Part shown: positions 49,146 through 60,977 of the stretch, piece by piece
Layout: each line of letters begins with the position of its first letter
How positions within the stretch are numbered: position 1 is the first letter of the stretch
NCBI GenBank assembly: GCA_019914945.1
Contig: CM034110.1
Location: 6,279,808-6,343,807 of the forward strand
Source: Typha latifolia
Lineage: Eukaryota > Streptophyta > Magnoliopsida > Poales > Typhaceae
DNA: 64,000 nucleotides
Direction: 5' to 3'
Position numbers and translations under genes: made by a program
Notes under the pieces: generated by a model
The model's database searches: none
What the model was told of the DNA's origin: nothing
The model's input: the letters and a program-made list of their open reading frames with translations, nothing else

Positions 49146-50186
49146 TTACGATATTGAGGGCCTGTCAGTTAATAATTTAATAAAAATATCATGTATTTTT
49201 TGTTTTTATTGTTGTTTATTATCGTACCATCTAGTAACCTTTTTTAACGTGTGGAAAAAATGGGTTGACTCGGTATATTAAGATACTGGAGAATGTCTAA
49301 GAGTGGGATGAGCGGAGATTTTTATGGTAGAAATTATAATTGCCAAATAGCATAAAAAAAGGCTGAGAACTGAATAAGTTTTAGGTTTTTTTTCTACCAA
49401 AAAGCCACTTAATTTTTGTTTTTGTAAGTCACGTTTATTTTTTGTTTTCATTGTAGATGAGGTTTTTTTTTCCTTTGTTTCTTCCAAGTTTATCCTTTTG
49501 TCATTTAGTGCTCTTTAATGTTGATGAAAAATATAAGAGAGAAATGATCTATACCTTCTTCTTTATTATTGTTTTTTTTTTCTTTTGTTGCTTTTCTTCT
49601 ATCCCTTAGTTTTACTTATTTTTAATATGAGTTTTTTTACTTAAAAAACTATGAATTACCGATAGAATTTTATACTCACACTATGAATTCCGTAGTTAAA
49701 CTATGAAGTCTTTGTTTCACTGCAGATAGATTTCGAATATGTAAAAATAATTATAATAACAAAATTCTAATCATGATGTCATAAATTTTATTCAATTGAT
49801 TTGATAATATTTGAACGTCAGATAATTATTTTTAAAATAGTTTTTTCAAAACTATGAAATTTCGTTGTCTTAGGAGGAAATTAGTATTTGAGCTATAAAT
49901 TTCATATTTATTACTATAAAATTTTGAAAAAAATATCTAGAAGATATTCATCCGACACGTCCAAATAATATAAAACTAATTTGATAAAATCAGTGACATC
50001 GTAATTTAAAATTTTACAATTCATAGTTTCTTCAAATTATAGATCTATGTGAAGAGTTTTTTTGTACTAAAAAGAATAAGACGAAGAAGAAAAAGAAATA
50101 ATAGATTTGGGAAGGAATAAGAGGGTAACTTCGAGCATAGACAGGCTAACAAAAGGGTCATGCAACTGATTTTATTTCGAGCTAAG

Positions 50187-50812
50187 TAGACATGATCATC
50201 GGGTAGGCCGGGTCGGATTCGGGTCAGGCTTTTCGGGCCAACCGGGCTTAAATATTTGTTCACGACCCAACTCACCAATCACTCGAGCTGGGCCAGGTTC
50301 GGGCCGGGCTAGAATAGTCTAGCCCGTTACTGCCCGTCTGCCCGTGAGAGATCGAGGTAGCCGGTTGGGCCGGGTTGGCCCGACCCACGAATCATTCGAC
50401 CCAACCCGCATTTTAGCTATTTTAAGAATTTTTTTACTATTAGCTTATTTTAAAATTAAATATTTATGTCCATCTATTTAAATAATAATAATAATAAATT
50501 AAAAAAATTTAAATATGTGCTTTAAAAAAAATGTAAAATGATAGAGTACCAAAATTTTAGTTATTTTTTATTGTAGCAGAACAGGTAAGTACTGTAGCAA
50601 AACGGGCACGCTACTGTAGCAGAACGGGCGAGCCTAGTTGCGAGCCAAACGAGGGAGCTTTCGGGGTGGGTCGGGTGGGCAAAGGGCTGGCCCATGCAGC
50701 CCATGAGTAGTTTGGGGTCAGGCTAGGCCGGACCTAAATTGGGTTCGAGTCGGGCTTAGGCCGGTTCAAATTGGGCCGAGCATGGACGGGCTGGGCCGTT
50801 TGATTAAGTCTA
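50187..50812. mobile_element. hAT-type MITE, unit 2
   Basis: The element starts TAGACATGATCA and ends TGATTAAGTCTA, so the ends are near-perfect 12-base inverted repeats. It is flanked by GAGCTAAG at 50179-50186 and again at 50813-50820, an 8-bp target duplication. The empty site GGAGCTAAGTAAGGATAAC survives at about 47061 and at the same place near each intact lectin. The ends of the element are GC-rich with many GGGCCGGG-like words, while the centre is AT-rich. An 8-bp duplication and short TIR beginning TAG are hAT hallmarks. Length 626 bp, no transposase. Confidence 0.9.
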
Positions 50813-50853
50813 GAGCTAAGTAAGGATAACAAGACATATGCATCCACTAAGGC

Positions 50854-50882
50854 ATACATACATACAAACATATATACATATA

Positions 50883-50947
<65 letters not shown>
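50854..50947. repeat. ATAC/AT microsatellite, unit 2
   Basis: Mixed ATAC and AT repeats directly follow the hAT MITE flank. Reading frames in it encode only Tyr-Ile or His-Thr-Tyr-Ile repeats and are not genes. Confidence 0.95.
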
Positions 50948-50949
<2 letters not shown>

Positions 50950-51089
50950 TGTATCTCCTACCTATAAACAATGGATTCAGATTATTTTCATTCTCTAATC
51001 TAATAGACATGCTTTCTTTATGATTTAATATGTGATCTATGGGTTCTTTTCGTTGATTGACAGTTTGATATCGTTAAAGTTAGATATAT

Positions 51090-51235
51090 CATCCGTGACT
51101 TCACATCAACTTGGTATTGAAAGGAGGAGTTGATAACGTTGCTGTTGTAGTAGATGGTTATACTCTCAAGGCGAACAGAGGATTCCTTCATCTCCCAAGG
51201 ACTCCCCTTCATTGCCCAACCTTCACGAGTCCACC
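51090..51235 (-). pseudogene. Broken lectin exon 2 remnant, unit 2
   Basis: On the minus strand this matches lectin exon 2 (SPWEMKESSVRL, then ITIYYNSNVINSSFQYQVD). A 10-base deletion removes the WGGN loop and shifts the frame, and the sequence ends before the usual donor. The acceptor side (TGCAG before GGTGGACTC) is kept. The same deletion is in units 3 and 4, so it happened before the unit was copied. Confidence 0.85.
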
Positions 51236-51264
51236 CTGCATATTAAATGGAGACAAAGTACGTA

Positions 51265-51700
51265 AAAAAAACTATGAATTCCGTAGTTAAACTATAAATT
51301 CCACTGTAGATAGATTTCGAATATGAAAAAGATTATAATAACAAAGTTCTAATCATGATGTCTCAAATTTTATTCAATTAATTTCATAGATTTTGAACGT
51401 CAGATGATTATTTTTAAAATTGTTTTTTCAAAACTATGGAATTTCGTAGTTTTAGTAGGGACTTAGTATTTAAACTATAAATTTCATACTTAAACGATAA
51501 AAATTTTAAAAAATAATATCTAAAAGATATTCATTTGATATTTAAATAATATATAATTAATTGGATAAAATCACTAACATCGTAAACTAAAATTTTCCTA
51601 TTCAGTCTTTTCAAATTATGAATCTATGGGAAGAGTTTTTTTGTACCAAAAAGAATAAGAAGAAGAAGAAAAAAGAAATATTGGTTTGGGATGGATAACA
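51265..51700. repeat. Extra copy of the AT-rich segment in unit 2
   Basis: From AACTATGAATTCCGTAGTT onward the sequence repeats, with differences, the segment at about 49670-50110 of the same unit. It ends in the same AAGAAGAAG-rich words. It is a local duplication that also brought in a second junction to the lectin upstream remnant. Confidence 0.7.
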
Positions 51701-52300
51701 AGAAATTATGAATCTTTATGATTTAATATGTGATCTATGGGTTCTTTTTGTTGATAACCAGTTTGATATCGTTAAAGTTTGATATTTTAAGAAGAACGTA
51801 TGCTTACGTAGCTTAACCAAACAAAGTCTCTCACTCGAATGGTGATGAGTGATGAGAAGAAGGAAATATTTATATAGTCCTACACGATGGATCAAATCAA
51901 GATCTAACAATTGTAGCACGAGCTTCACGATTCAGTAAATTTTATTTAAAGCTTTGAATGGTTCATAATATATTAATATCATATTTTATTTTTTGGTAGC
52001 TATAACTGATATAGGGTCACGGGTATGGGTGTGTAAATATCCATTTCTTTGCAAACTCATGCAACTGATTTTATTTATGCTGGAGCTAAGTAAGGATAAC
52101 AAGATACATCATACATACATACATACATACATACATACATACATACATACATACGTATATATATGCTATCATGTATCTCCTCCCAAGCTCTCTCTCTCTC
52201 ACTTCCTTTATTTATTACAGTTGCATATATATATATAAGCACGCATAGGCATTCATCCTCCAGCAAGATGAAGTTGATGATGCCAATCTCAGGCATGCGA

Positions 52301-52909
52301 TTAGTTGGGCCTGAGGTACAACCCAATTGCATCAAGGAGATCGCCGGAGCGTCCGAAGAAGCCGACGATCCTCCCACTGCTCACAGGAACAGTGAAAGGA
52401 GTTCCCTGCGTTTGATCACCGTAGGGCCCTAGAGTTTTAAGATTGGTGGCAAATTTGAGTGACCTTATGCAATCCGCTATGCTGGAGGCATAAGGGCCAT
52501 GAGTCCCGGACATAGCTGTTAAGTATTCCCCCTCTCTGAATGTAATCTACACAATTAAGTTAATTAATTAAGGATAATTACTACACTATCAAGGCCGAGC
52601 TAGCTAACGAGAAGCAAATACCTCATGCAAGGTTCCACTGGCATTGCCCCAAGGTCCAGCCGTGTGTAACTTCCCATCGACTTGGTAGTGAAAGGAGAAG
52701 GAGTTGATAACGTTGCTGGCGTAGATGGTTATTTTGACAAGGCGAACAGAGGATTTCTCCATGTCCCAAGGACTCCCTGCATTTCCACCCCAGAGCCCAA
52801 CCTGTACGAGTCCAGCCTGCAGAAGGAGACCAAGTACGTAGAACAAACTATTAGTATCATGCATGCATGCTTGCTTGCAAATAAGAAGAACGTATCATAC
52901 CAGTTCCAT
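52301..52909 (-). CDS. Jacalin-related lectin, copy 2
   Basis: Same three-exon structure as copy 1, shifted by 5028 bases: exons 52901-52909, 52622-52816 and 52301-52546, 149 residues, intact WGGN and GDLLD motifs, GT-AG borders. It differs from copies 1 and 4 at a few residues: FSFHYQVDG instead of [16 protein letters not shown] instead of TNHKTLG, and FTVPV instead of FTIPV. These changes are shared with copy 3. The frame is open, so it is likely functional. Promoter features are as in copy 1. Confidence 0.9.
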
Positions 52910-53530
52910 GTCTCTGTTGAATCTAGTGGCGGTGATGAGTGAGTGATGAGTGATGAGAATGTGAAATGAAGAAGGGATATGGTGGGTATTTATAGAGCCA
53001 TATAGATATGTAACTTGTCTTGGAGATAAGAGATGGACGATCCATATTTCTAATGATATAGTAAAGCTTTGGAATCTAATTAACCTACCCCATGACGTGG
53101 GTTAACTTGGGTCGTCTAATCTCTTCGTTTTTAAAAAGAAGAAGAAGAAGAAGAAACCATGTGACAGAGAGAGTATAAGATCGCCGCGTATTACAACGCA
53201 TGTCAGCTAATTTGGAAGAGCGTTACTTGATTCCAAACAAACATAATAACGCACATCAACTAGTGATGAATATTTTGCAATCGGATAAGAGGGTTAGCTA
53301 CTGATCACTGATCGGATAGCACAACCACCATGGCCATGTAGTGAATTTGGAACGTATCAAAATTACACGTCAACTATTGAGGATGAATAGAAATTTTTGG
53401 TTCTCTTCTTGTAGTTAATCTGAGTGGCATTTTTTAAGGAACCCTATTTCTAAGAATGCAATATTATATTTTGTATCTTTTAAGTTTCTAGGAGTGATTT
53501 GGGCAACATGCAACAAGACATTGCCAATCA

Positions 53531-54093
53531 ATTTCTCCAATCTGATTCCAAAACACTAAATTTGGAGCAAAGCTCCATCGGAGCTTTAAAAGGGGCTCTA
53601 AATTTGGAGCCAGCAAGAGTGGAGTTTCAAATTTGGAGCCCCATCTAAAAATTTGGAGCTCAGCTCTAATACTATTTAACTTTTAAAAATACCAATTTTT
53701 CTCTACAAAAATTTAATCTAAAAATTTAAATTTCGTCGGTATTATTTATTAAATAATCTAATTAATTAAATTGAATATATAATTAGTTTTGCTAATCAAT
53801 TTTTAACAAAAATTGTATTATTGGTAATGTCTCATTGAGATATTTAAAATGAGTTTAATATTAAATTGTTTAAGTTATTTTAAATTTTTTATTTTTATTT
53901 CATGTAATATAATTTCGATTAGAATTTTTTAACCATATATTTTTATTAAAAAATAATAACATTAAAAGGACTTATTAAGTGATTTAAATATATATATATA
54001 TATATATATATTATATTAATTAAATAATAAATATAGAGCCATATCCATTGGAGTGCATCGAGCTCTTGGTTTTAAAGCTCCAAATATAGAGCC
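53531..54093. mobile_element. CATCTCCAA-type TIR element, unit 3
   Basis: A decayed copy. The left end reads TTTCTCCAATCTGATTCCAAAACAC in two pieces and the right end TTTAAAGCTCCAAATATAGAGCC. The outermost bases are lost on both sides. It closely resembles the unit 4 copy. Confidence 0.65.
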
Positions 54094-55238
54094 ATTATAA
54101 TATTGAGGGACTGTTATAGTGATTTATATGATTGTATGTCAGTTAATAATTTATCAAAAATTTCATTTATTTTTTACTTTTATTATTAGTTATATCGTAC
54201 CATCCAGTAACCCTTTTTTTAATGTGTGGAAAAAATGGGCTGAGTCGTTGTATTAAGATATAGGAGAATGTCCACGAAAGGGATGAGTAGAGATTTTATG
54301 GTAGAAATTACAATTGCCAAATAGCTGAGAAATCATCAAAAAAGAGAGGCTAAGAACTGAAAGACACAATTGTAAAATTCTTTTATGAAGTCAGTCAGTC
54401 AGGTGTATATGTTTAGTCACGTAGCTAGTGTGTAGAATAAGTTTTAGAGTTTTTTTTTCTACCAAAAAGCCACTTAATTTTTGCTTTTGTAATTCACGTT
54501 TATTTTTTGTTTTAATTGTAGATGAGGTGTTTTTTTTCCTTTGTTTCTTCTGAGTATATCTTTTTGTCATTTAGTGCTCATTAATGCTGATGAAAAATAG
54601 AAGGGAGAAATGATCTATACCTTATTCTTCTTTATTATAACTTTTTTCTTTTGTTGCTTTTCTTCTATCCCTTAATTTTCTCTTATTTTTAATATGATAA
54701 AAAAACTATGAATTATTGATAGAATTTTATGCTTACACTGTAAATTCTGTACTTAAACTATAAAGTCTTCCTTTCACTATACATAGATTTCGAATATGAA
54801 AAAAAAGTGATAATAACAAAATTCTAATCATGATGTTATGAATCATAATTTTTGAACGTCAAATAATTATTTAAAAATTATTTTTTCAATACTATGAAAT
54901 TTCTTTGTCTTAGTAGGAAATTAGTATTTGAACTATAAATTTCATATTTAAAATATAAAATTTTGAAAAAAAAATCTAGAAGATATTCATCTGACGTCCA
55001 AATAATATAAAACTAATTTGATAAAATCAGTAACATCGTAATCTAAAATTTTACTATTCACAGTTTCTTCAAATTATGGATTTATCCAAAGAGTTTTTTT
55101 GTACCAAAATGAATAAGAATAAGAAAAGAAAAAGAAATATAGATTTGGGAAGGAAGACGAGGGTAACTTCGAGCATAAAAGAAAATCATAGGCTAACAAA
55201 AGGGTCATGCAACTAATTTTATTTCTGCTGGAGCTAAA

Positions 55239-55818
55239 TAGACATGATCATCGGGCAGGCCGGGTCGGGTTTGGGCTGGGCTTTTCGGGTCAATCGAGCT
55301 TAAGTATTTATTTATGGCCCAACCCATCAATCACTCGGGCCGAGCCGGGTTCAGGTAGGGCTAGAATAGTCTAGCCCGTTACCGCCTGTCGGCCCGTGAG
55401 AGATCGGGCTAGCTGGTTGGGTCGGGTCGGCCTGACCTACCAATCATTCGGCTTAACCCACATTTTAGCTATTTTTAGAAATTTTTTTACTATTAGCTTA
55501 TTTCTTTAAAAAAATATTTATGTCCATCCTTTTAAAAAATAATAATAATAAATTAAAAAAATTTAAATGTGTTGTTTAAAAAAATGTAAAACTATACAGT
55601 ACCAAATTTTTAGTTATTTTTTATTGTAGTAGAACGAGTAAATATTGTAGCAGAACGGGCGGGCTTCCGGGCCGGGTCGGGCTGGCAAAGGACTGACTCG
55701 TGCAACCCATGGGTAGTTCGGGCTCGGGCCAGGCCGGGCCTAAACTGAGTCCGAGCTGGGCTTAGCCGGATCCAAATCGGGCCGGGCATGGGCGGGCTGG
55801 GCCGTTTGATCAAGTCTA
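55239..55818. mobile_element. hAT-type MITE, unit 3
   Basis: Begins TAGACATGATCA and ends TGATCAAGTCTA, flanked by GAGCTAAA (55231-55238) and GAGCTAAG (55819-55826). It is at the same target as the unit 2 and unit 4 copies, so it is one insertion copied by duplication rather than three insertions. Length 580 bp. Confidence 0.9.
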
Positions 55819-56036
55819 GAGCTAAGTAAGGATAACAAGACATATGCATCCACTAAGGCAGGCAGGCATACCTACATACATACATATATATCATGTATCT
55901 CCTCCCTATAAACAATGGATTCAGATTATTTTCATTCTCTAATATAATAGACATGCTTTCTTTATGATTTAATATGTGATATATGGGTTCTTTTTGTTGA
56001 TAGACAGTTCGATATCGTTAAAGTTAGATATTTTTT

Positions 56037-56182
56037 CATCCGTGACTTCACATCAACTTGGTTTTGTAAGGAGGAGTTGATAACGTTGCTGTCGTAGTAG
56101 ATGGTTATACTCTCAAGGCGAACAGAGGATTCCTTCATTTCCCAGGGACTCCCTTTCACTGCCCAACCTTCACGAGTCCACC
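56037..56182 (-). pseudogene. Broken lectin exon 2 remnant, unit 3
   Basis: Same remnant as in unit 2, with the shared 10-base deletion over the WGGN loop and a resulting frameshift. It retains SPWEMKESSVRL-like and NVINSS-like pieces. An intron 1-like piece with ATGCATGC repeats follows toward 56250, but no start codon exon is left. Confidence 0.85.
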
Positions 56183-56622
56183 CTGCAAATTAAATGGAGA
56201 CCAAGTACGTAGAAAAGAACAATTGATAGCATGCATGCATGCATGCAATAAAGAAGAACGTATGCTTACGTAGCTTAACCAAACCAAGTCTCTCACTCGA
56301 ATGGTTCATAATATATTAATGTCATATTTTATTTTTAGGTATAACTGATACTGGGTCACGGGGTATGGGTGTGTAAACATCCATTTCTTTGCAAACTCAT
56401 GCAACTGATTTTATTTATTCTGGAGCTAAGTAAGGATAACAAGATACATCATACATACATACATACATACGTATATATATGCTATCGTGTATCTCCTCCC
56501 AAGCTCTCTCTCTCTCTCTCTCACTTCCTTTATTTATTACAGTTGCATATATATATATAAGCACGCATAGGCATTCATCCTCCAGCAAGATGAAGTTGAT
56601 GATGCCAATCTCAGGCATGCGA

Positions 56623-57231
56623 TTAGTTGGGCCTGAGGTACAACCCAATTGCATCAAGGAGATCGCCGGAGCGTCCGAAGAAGCCGACGATCCTCCCACT
56701 GCTCACAGGAACAGTGAAAGGAGTTCCCTGCGTTTGATCACCGTAGGGCCCTAGAGTTTTAAGATTGGTCTCAAATTTGAGTGACCTTATGCAATCCGCT
56801 ATGCTGGAGGCATAAGGGCCATGAGTCCCGGACATAGCTGTTAAGTATTCCCCCTCTCTGAATGTAATCTACACAATTAAGTTAATTAATTAAGGATAAT
56901 TACTACACTATCAAGGCCGAGCTAGCTAACGAGAAGCAAATACCTCATGCAAGGTTCCACTGGCATTGCCCCAAGGTCCAGCCGTGTGTAACTTCCCATC
57001 GACTTGGTAGTGAAAGGAGAAGGAGTTGATAACGTTGCTGGCGTAGATGGTTATTTTGACAAGGCGAACAGAGGATTTCTCCATGTCCCAAGGACTCCCT
57101 GCATTTCCACCCCAGAGCCCAACCTGTACGAGTCCAGCCTGCAGAAGGAGACCAAGTACGTAGAACAAACTATTAGTATCATGCATGCATGCCTGCTTGC
57201 AAATAAGAAGAACGTATCATACCAGTTCCAT
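56623..57231 (-). CDS. Jacalin-related lectin, copy 3
   Basis: Exons 57223-57231, 56944-57138 and 56623-56868 give 149 residues with all splice borders and sugar-binding motifs intact. It is nearly the same as copy 2 but has [10 protein letters not shown] where the other copies have KFATN. The leader carries a small change (CTACTGAATC for CTGTTGAATC just upstream of the start). Likely functional. Confidence 0.9.
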
Positions 57232-57861
57232 GTCTCTACTGAATCTAGTGGCGGTGATGAGTGAGTGATGAATGATGAGAATGTGAAATGAAGAAGGGAT
57301 ATGGTGGGTATTTATAGAGCCATATAGATATATGTAGCTTGTCTTGGAGATAAGAGTTGGACGATCCATATTTCTAATGATATAGTAAAGCTTTGGAATT
57401 TAATTAACCTACCCCATGACGTGGGTTAACTTGGGTCGTCTAATCTCTTCTTTTTTAAAAAGAAGAAGAAGAAGAAGAAGAAACCATGTGACAGAGAGAG
57501 TGTAAGATCGCCGCGTATTACAACGCATGTCAGCTAATTTGGAAGAGCGTTACTTGATTCCAAACAAACATAATAACGCACATCAACTAGTGATGAATAT
57601 TTTGCAATCGGATAAGAGGGTTAGCTACTGATCACTGATCGGATAGCACAACCACCATGGCCATGTAGTGAATTTGGAACGTATCAAAATTACACGTCAA
57701 CTATTGAGGATGAATAGAAATTTTTGGTTCTCTTCTTGTAGTTAATCTGAGTGGCATTTTTTAAGGAACCCTATTTCTAAGGATGCAATATTATATTTTG
57801 TATCTTTTAAGTTTCTGGGAGTGATTTGGGCAACATGCAACAAGATATGCATTGCGAATCA

Positions 57862-58420
57862 ATTTCTCCAATCGGATTCCAAAACACCAAATTTGGAGCA
57901 AAGCTCCATCCGAGATTTAAAAGGGGCTCTAAATTTGGAGCTAGCAAGAGTGGAGCATCAAATTTGGAGCCCCATCTAAAAATTTGGAGCTCAGCTCTAA
58001 TACTATTTAACTTTTAAAAATGCCAATTTTTCTCTACAAAAATTTAATCTAAAAATTTAAATTTCGTCTGTATTATTTATTAAATAATCTAATTAATTAA
58101 ATTGAATATATAATTAGTTTTGCTAATCAATTTTTAACAAAAATTGTATTATTGGTAATGTCTCATTGAGATATTTAAAATGAGTTTAATATTAAATTGT
58201 TTAAGTTATTTTAAATTTTTTATTTTTATTTCATGTAATATAATTTCGATTAGAATTTTTTAACCATATATTTTTATTAAAAAATAATAACATTAAAAGG
58301 ACTTATTAAGTGATTTAAATATATATATATATATATTATATTAATTAAATAATAAATATAGTGCCCTATCCATTGGAGTGCACCGAGCTCTTGGTTTTAA
58401 GGCTCCAAATATAGAGCCGT
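57862..58420. mobile_element. CATCTCCAA-type TIR element, unit 4
   Basis: A decayed copy like that of unit 3, with the left end TTTCTCCAATCGGATTCC and the right end GGCTCCAAATATAGAGCC. Interior non-coding. Confidence 0.65.
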
Positions 58421-58953
58421 TATAATATTGAGGGCCTGTTATAGTGATTTATATGATTGTATGTCAGTTAATAATTTATCAAAAATTTCATTTATTTTTT
58501 ACTTTTATTATTAGTTATATCGTACCATCCAGTAACCCTTTTTTTTAATGTGTGGAAAAAATGGGCTTACTCGTTGTATTAAGATATTGGAGAATGTCTA
58601 TGAGTAGAGATTTTATGGTAGAAATTACAATTGCCAAATAGCTGAGAAATCATCAAAAAAGAAAGGTTAAGAACTGAAAGACACAATTGTAAAATTCTTC
58701 TATGAAGTCTGACGTCCAAATAATATAAAACTAATTTGATAAAATCAGTAACATCGTAATCTAAAATTTTACTATTCACAGTTTCTTCAAATTATGGATC
58801 TAGAAGAGTTTTTTTGTACCAAAAGGAATAAGAATAAGAAAAGAAAAAGAAATATAGATTTGGGAAGGAAGACGAGGGTAACTTCGAGCATAAAAGAAAA
58901 TCATAGACTAAATAAAGGGTCATGCAACTAATTTTATTTCTGTTGGAGCTAAA

Positions 58954-59558
58954 TAGACATGATCATCGGGCAAGGTCGGGTCGGGTTTGGGCGGGCTTTT
59001 CGGGTTGGGTTTGGGCCGGGCTTTTCGGGTCAATCGGGCTTAATTATTTATTTATGGCTCAACCCATCAATCACTCGGGCCGAGCCGGGTTCATGTAGGG
59101 CTAGAATAGTCTAGCCCGTTACTGCCCGTCGGCCCGTGAGAGATCGGGCTAGCTGGTTGGGTCGGGTCAGCCTGACCTACCAATCATTCGGCTCAACCCA
59201 CATTTTAGCTATTTTTAGAAATTTTTTTACTATTAGCTCATTTCTTTAGAAAAATATTTATGTCCATCCTTTTAAAAAATAATAATAATAAATTAAAAAA
59301 ATTTAAATGTGTTGTTTAAAAAAATGTAAAACGATACAGTACCGAATTTTTAGTTGTTTTTTATTGTAGCAAAACGGGTAAATACTGTAGCAGAACGAGC
59401 AGGCTTCCGGGCCGAGTCGGACCGGCAAAGGATTGACTCGTGCAACCCATGGGTAGTTCGGGCTCGGGCCGGGCCGAGCCTAAACCGGGTCCGAGCCGAG
59501 CTTAGCCCGATCCAAACCGGGCCGGGCATGGGCGGGCTGGGCCGTTTGATCAAGTCTA
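58954..59558. mobile_element. hAT-type MITE, unit 4
   Basis: Begins TAGACATGATCA and ends TGATCAAGTCTA, flanked by GAGCTAAA (58946-58953) and GAGCTAAG (59559-59566). It carries a short internal duplication near its left end (GGTTTGGGC-like words twice, 58984-59035) compared with unit 3. Length 605 bp. Confidence 0.9.
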
Positions 59559-59776
59559 GAGCTAAGTAAGGATAACAAGACATATGCATCCAATAAGGCA
59601 GGCAAGCATACCTACATACATACATATATATCATGTATCTCCTCCCTATAAACAATGGATTCAGATTATTTTCATTCTCTAATCTAATAGACATGCTTTC
59701 TTTATGATTTAATATGTGATATATGGGTTCTTTTTATTGATAGACAGTTTGATATCGTTAAAGTTAGATATTTTAT

Positions 59777-59922
59777 CATCCGTGACTTCACATCAACTTG
59801 GTTTTGAAAGGAGGAGTTGATAACGTTGCTGTCGTAGTAGATGGTTATACTCTCAAGGCGAACAGAGGATTCCTTCATCTCCCAGGGACTCCCTTTCACT
59901 GCCCAACCTTCACGAGTCCACC
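59777..59922 (-). pseudogene. Broken lectin exon 2 remnant, unit 4
   Basis: Nearly identical to the unit 3 remnant, with the same frameshifting deletion of the WGGN loop. No start exon and no exon 3. Confidence 0.85.
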
Positions 59923-60368
59923 CTGCAAATTAAATGGAGACCAAGTACGTAGAAAAGAACAATTGATAGCATGCATGCATGCATGCAATTAAGAAGAACG
60001 TATGCTTACGTAGCTTAACCAAACCAAGTCTCTCACTCGAATGGTTCATAATATATTAATGTCATATTTTATTTTTAGGTATAACTGATACTGGGTCACG
60101 GGGTATGGGTGTGTAAACATCCATTTCTTTGCAAACTCATGCAACTGATTTTATTTATTCTGGAGCTAAGTAAGGATAACAAGATACATCATACATACAT
60201 ACATACATACATACATACGTATATATATGCTATCGTGTATCTCCTCCCAAGCTCTCTCTCTCTCTCTCACTTCCTTTATTTATTACAGTTGCATATATAT
60301 ATATAAGCACGCATAGGCATTCATCCTCCAGCAAGATGAAGTTGATGATGCCAATCTCAGGCATGCGA

Positions 60369-60977
60369 TTAGTTGGGCCTGAGGTACAACCCAATTGCAT
60401 CAAGGAGATCGCCGGAGCGTCCGAAGAAGCCGACGATCCTCCCACTGCTCACAGGAATAGTGAAAGGAGTTCCCTGCGTTTGATCACCGTAGGGCCCTAG
60501 AGTTTTATGATTGGTGGCAAATTTGAGTGACCTTATGCAATCCGCTATGCTGGAGGCATAAGGGCCATGAGTCCCGGACATAGCTGTTAAGTATTCCCCC
60601 TCTCTGAATGTAATCTACACAATTAAGTTAATTAATTAAGGATAATTACTACAATATCAAGGCCGAGCTAGCTAACGAGAAGCAAATACCTCATGCAAGG
60701 TTCCACTGGCATTGCCCCAAGGTCCAGCCGTGTGTAACTTCCCATCGACGTGGTACTGAAAGGAGAAGGAGTTGATAACGTTGCTGGCGTAGATGGTTAT
60801 TTTGACAAGGCGAACAGAGGATTTCTCCATGTCCCAAGGACTCCCTGCATTTCCACCCCAGAGCCCAACCTGTACGAGTCCAGCCTGCAGAAGGAGACCA
60901 AGTACGTAGAACAAACTATTAGTATCATGCATGCATACCTGCTTGCAAATAAGAAGAACGTATCATACCAGTTCCAT
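60369..60977 (-). CDS. Jacalin-related lectin, copy 4
   Basis: Exons 60969-60977, 60690-60884 and 60369-60614 encode 149 residues with intact motifs. Exons 2 and 3 encode the same protein as copy 1 ([21 protein letters not shown]). The promoter up to about 61240 also follows copy 1 (GAGATGAGAGATGGACG, ATCAATATCTCTAACG), yet the sequence beyond follows copies 2 and 3. The gene therefore looks like a conversion product; see the findings. Likely functional. Confidence 0.9.

Larger units (their letters stand above)
48345..53373. repeat. Lectin array unit 2
   Basis: The longest unit, 5.0 kb. Order: flank-like sequence, CATCTCCAA element, AT-rich DNA, hAT MITE, AT microsatellite, exon 2 remnant of the broken lectin, a second copy of the AT-rich segment (about 51265-51700), the upstream remnant of the broken lectin, then intact lectin copy 2. 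The internal re-duplication is not found in the other units. Confidence 0.85.
53374..57700. repeat. Lectin array unit 3
   Basis: 4.3 kb. Contains a CATCTCCAA-type element copy, the hAT MITE, a short microsatellite, the exon 2 remnant of the broken lectin, and lectin copy 3. The extra AT-rich segment of unit 2 is absent. Its left part matches unit 4 closely. Confidence 0.85.

Noticed and set aside
50187..50812. GC-rich GGGCCGGG words considered as a CpG island or promoter of a new gene
   Set aside because: They are the subterminal repeats of the hAT MITE, bounded by an 8-bp target duplication.
50816..51023. Frames of Tyr-Ile and Met-Tyr-Val-Cys repeats on both strands
   Set aside because: They are translations of the ATAC/AT microsatellite.
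47089..52165. ATAC repeats resembling a regular repeat array
   Set aside because: Simple tetranucleotide repeats without spacers. Not CRISPR, and the genome is a plant's.
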